Assembly (NCBI GenBank): GCA_942493075.1
Contig: OW818681.1
Coordinates: forward strand, 682,001 to 746,000
Direction of reading: 5' to 3'
Length of the DNA stretch: 64,000 nt
Source: JBBQYD01 sp942493075
GTDB taxonomy: Bacteria > Verrucomicrobiota > Verrucomicrobiia > Limisphaerales > UBA8199
Shown here: one piece after another, positions 61,918 to 64,000 of the stretch
Numbering within the stretch: position 1 is the first letter of the stretch
Layout: the number at the start of each line of letters is the position of its first letter
Program-made: the position numbers and the translations under genes
Notes under the pieces: generated by a model
Database searches by the model: none
What the model saw: only the letters and a program-made list of their open reading frames with translations
What the model was told of the DNA's origin: nothing

Positions 61918-64000
61918 CTACTTAGCAACCGCGGGTGCAGGCGCGGGCGCTGGTGCCGTGCGCTTGTATGCTTCCAAACTGTCCACTAGTCCGATGACGG
62001 AGCCGTTGTAGGGGTCGAGCTTCAAGCAAGTTTGCGCGATCAGCAACGCGTCATCCAAGCGCCCAAACTGAACAAGGAAGTTCGAGTAGCGGAACACGGC
62101 TTCCGGGCTGTAGGGACAGAAGGCGAATGCCTGGCGGAAGGTGAAATCGGTTTCGCGTACGACAGCATCGAACTCGGCCTGGCTCTTAGGTCGGTACTCG
62201 GGCGGGCATTGAGGGCTAATGCGCCAGGCATAAACACCGCCAATCGAGCTGCGCAACTTCGAGAATGCCTTTTGCGCATCATCATCCCGCAGGAACTTGA
62301 TGTCCCCGGTCACACCGCGGAAATCGCGGCGTAAATAGCGGCGTTCGACCCAATCGGTGATTTCCTTAACCGGAGTCTCATACGAAATGAAATCCCCTGT
62401 GAGGCGTTTTGAATACTCACGCCAGAACTTGTGATCCCGCTCCAGTATATCTGAGGTGAGGGTTGGCAGCGGCTGGCGGTTGATCTTCATAATGACCCCG
62501 TAGGGCGTCAGGTATGGGAACATCCAGTCGAGCGGGAAGCTCTCCTCGACAAAAAACTCGTTGTTCGGATTTTGGTCAAAGATCACCTTCGTGAGCAGTC
62601 CGTTGATGCTCATCACCGCGATTTGTCCTGAGACCTGGACCTTGCCGTCAATCACTCGGACGTCTTCGCCAGGTTTCAGCGCATTACGCTGCAGACGTTC
62701 CTGAGCGTCACCTAGATAACGTTGGAAGCAATCCTGTGAGTCCTGTGGTGTCGGTATATAAATCTCCCGGTCGGGATAGACACCGCCCTTTGTCTTCGCG
62801 ATAGCGGTGGAATACGTTTCCTCCAGGAGGAGGCGATTCAATCGCACCCGCGTGTGGCTTCGAGGGTCCTGCTTAATGAACTCGGCCACGTAATCCGAGA
62901 GCTTGACGTTTTGAAACCGCTCTGGCGTGTAGAACGCAGGAATTTTGTTTAACGCTTCGATCTCTTTAGCCAGTTCTGCCTGGCGCGGCGGCAGGTTCTT
63001 ATCCGGGTTGCCGTAAGCGAGTTCCCGGTCTATGGATTGCTTTTCCTGCTGCAGGCGCTCCAGTTTAAGCCGCACGCCAACCTCGCGATCGATCAGTTGG
63101 TTGAGGTCCTTGGCCAAGGCATCGCGCAAGGCCGCCTCGTTGCCACTTCCCTTCACCAGTTCCTGCGTTTTCGGCGAGAGATTCTCAAAAACAAACTTCG
63201 AGACCGCGTCCTGGGTCGCGCCGGGCCTCAGCTTGCCGGTCAGGGCGGCGATGTCCGTAAAGTGTTCCGGTCGGAACCAGGACGTATAGGTGCGGCGGCG
63301 CTTTTCGATCCGATCGCCCAAGCCGGTAAAGTACCTGTCGAGCGGGCGCACCATCCGCGCGAGGCCATTTGTGCGGAAGTTCTTCTCGCGCTCATCTCCG
63401 GGGCGGACCAGTTCTTGAAAGAACGGCGGATCAGTCTGCTCGCTTCGGTTGTAGTGGGCGCGGATGTAGTTCAAGTAAGTGCCATCTGCCAGCGCGTTTT
63501 GAGTGATGATATACACGTCGCGGCGATCGAACTCTTTGTCCTCTTCCGGGTGGAAGTAGCCGGGTGCGAAGCTCTCGCAAAAGATCATGTAGGTGGGGCA
63601 GAACCGGCCCGGGTCAGTGCCGCCGAACAGCACCGCATCCTTGGTCATTTGCGGATACAAAGGCTTGTTATCAGCCCCGGCAAATGGCGGTGTGAACATG
63701 TCATGTCCGAACCAATAACCGAAGAAATGGTTGCGCTGTTCGTTGGAATACCAGTTCAGAGCCAGCGGATTGAGGGGCATCAGTGAGAACACTCCCAGGG
63801 TGATCAACAGCGGCGCACGCGAGCGATAGAAGACAACCGATAGCGTGAACAAGACGGTCATCGCGATCAGCAGCAGACCGGCAAAGATCGGCACCGCATA
63901 GAACTCACCGCTAAAGGCTTTCCCAATGTGGGACAGGATCTGAGACGTGGGGATGTTCGCGGCCTGGCCGAAGTAAAATTCTTCGGTGTCCTTAATAATT
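61918..64000 (-). CDS. Large membrane protein, DUF2723-like, 5' partial
   Basis: The frame is open to the right edge (a GTG at 63894 is only the first possible internal start), so the N-terminal membrane part lies outside. The visible part has two hydrophobic stretches (MPIFAGLLLIAMTVLFTLSVVF; APLLITLGVFSLMPLNPLAL), then a long soluble region with NEQRNHFFGYWFGHDM, DAVLFGGTDPGRFCPTYMIFCESF and DRRDVYIITQNALADGTYLNYI, which follow the order of conserved segments in DUF2723 proteins (N...QR.hd, GDnDTfp.., RkDV.vvN). It ends with an Ala/Pro-rich tail. Likely a protein glycosylation-type membrane enzyme; function inferred only from the family. Confidence 0.72.
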   Translation of the reverse strand, partial: IIKDTEEFYFGQAANIPTSQILSHIGKAFSGEFYAVPIFAGLLLIAMTVLFTLSVVFYRSRAPLLITLGVFSLMPLNPLALNWYSNEQRNHFFGYWFGHDMFTPPFAGADNKPLYPQMTKDAVLFGGTDPGRFCPTYMIFCESFAPGYFHPEEDKEFDRRDVYIITQNALADGTYLNYIRAHYNRSEQTDPPFFQELVRPGDEREKNFRTNGLARMVRPLDRYFTGLGDRIEKRRRTYTSWFRPEHFTDIAALTGKLRPGATQDAVSKFVFENLSPKTQELVKGSGNEAALRDALAKDLNQLIDREVGVRLKLERLQQEKQSIDRELAYGNPDKNLPPRQAELAKEIEALNKIPAFYTPERFQNVKLSDYVAEFIKQDPRSHTRVRLNRLLLEETYSTAIAKTKGGVYPDREIYIPTPQDSQDCFQRYLGDAQERLQRNALKPGEDVRVIDGKVQVSGQIAVMSINGLLTKVIFDQNPNNEFFVEESFPLDWMFPYLTPYGVIMKINRQPLPTLTSDILERDHKFWREYSKRLTGDFISYETPVKEITDWVERRYLRRDFRGVTGDIKFLRDDDAQKAFSKLRSSIGGVYAWRISPQCPPEYRPKSQAEFDAVVRETDFTFRQAFAFCPYSPEAVFRYSNFLVQFGRLDDALLIAQTCLKLDPYNGSVIGLVDSLEAYKRTAPAPAPAPAVAK

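Overview
The window looks like a chromosomal segment of a Verrucomicrobium, most like the Pedosphaera/Limisphaerales group. This is an inference from gene content. It carries three pseudopilin-like proteins with an FTLIELLVVIAIIAILA helix, a PEP-CTERM surface protein, large LamG/PA14/Ig-like secreted proteins ending in FFRL, a sulfatase, a DUF1080 protein, Tat-exported Gfo/Idh/MocA and sugar-isomerase proteins, and many glycoside-degrading enzymes. No rRNA, tRNA, CRISPR array or intact transposase was recognised.

Layout. 1-2187: end of a secreted LamG/Ig/cohesin-like/dockerin-like protein. 2378-9601: a one-directional seven-gene cluster for a CDP-3,6-dideoxyhexose-type sugar (cytidylyltransferase, 4,6-dehydratase, 3-dehydrase, epimerase, reductase/epimerase, flavoprotein, glycosyltransferase). 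It abuts a truncated L-2-hydroxyglutarate oxidase remnant. 9830-17883: Tat oxidoreductase, pseudopilin, M20 peptidase, Wzx-like flippase, DUF1080 and CE7 esterase. 17876-21455: glycosyltransferase and a sigma-54 response regulator, divergent from two Hsp20 genes that have a candidate -24/-12 promoter. 21520-21831: a dense non-coding hairpin array. 21885-25257: amrB/amrS, then yezD-cysK. 25500-34701: pseudopilin, a 1724-residue PA14/LamG protein, sulfatase, LpxI and an unknown protein. 34972-43465: PpiD-like foldase, lipoprotein, GH140-like enzyme, TauE/SafE permease, a 1060-residue hybrid histidine kinase and a minimal zincin.

44525-48549 is the most interesting part. A perfect 10-bp inverted repeat precedes a tightly packed gene set: a small His/Cys-containing membrane-anchored protein, a pseudopilin, two choice-of-anchor M-type proteins (one with a PEP-CTERM tail) and a His-rich ZIP metal transporter. 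Three successive junctions from the PEP-CTERM gene onward are stop/start overlaps, and the last one runs into an alpha-galactosidase. I read this as a candidate zinc-acquisition operon with surface metal-relay proteins, under a Zur/Fur-like operator.

50471-64000: RecD2 helicase, a secreted FAD oxidoreductase, a HEAT/zinc-ribbon/nuclease-like fusion, GatB, a Sel1-repeat protein, a C39-like protease, a GH43-like beta-propeller protein, an HpnI/ceramide-type glycosyltransferase and the 3' part of a large membrane protein (DUF2723-like) that runs off the right edge.

Many start codons lack a good Shine-Dalgarno sequence, so several starts rest on protein features (signal peptide, leader, motif position) or on stop/start overlaps. 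Functions come from motifs I recognise, not from database searches.
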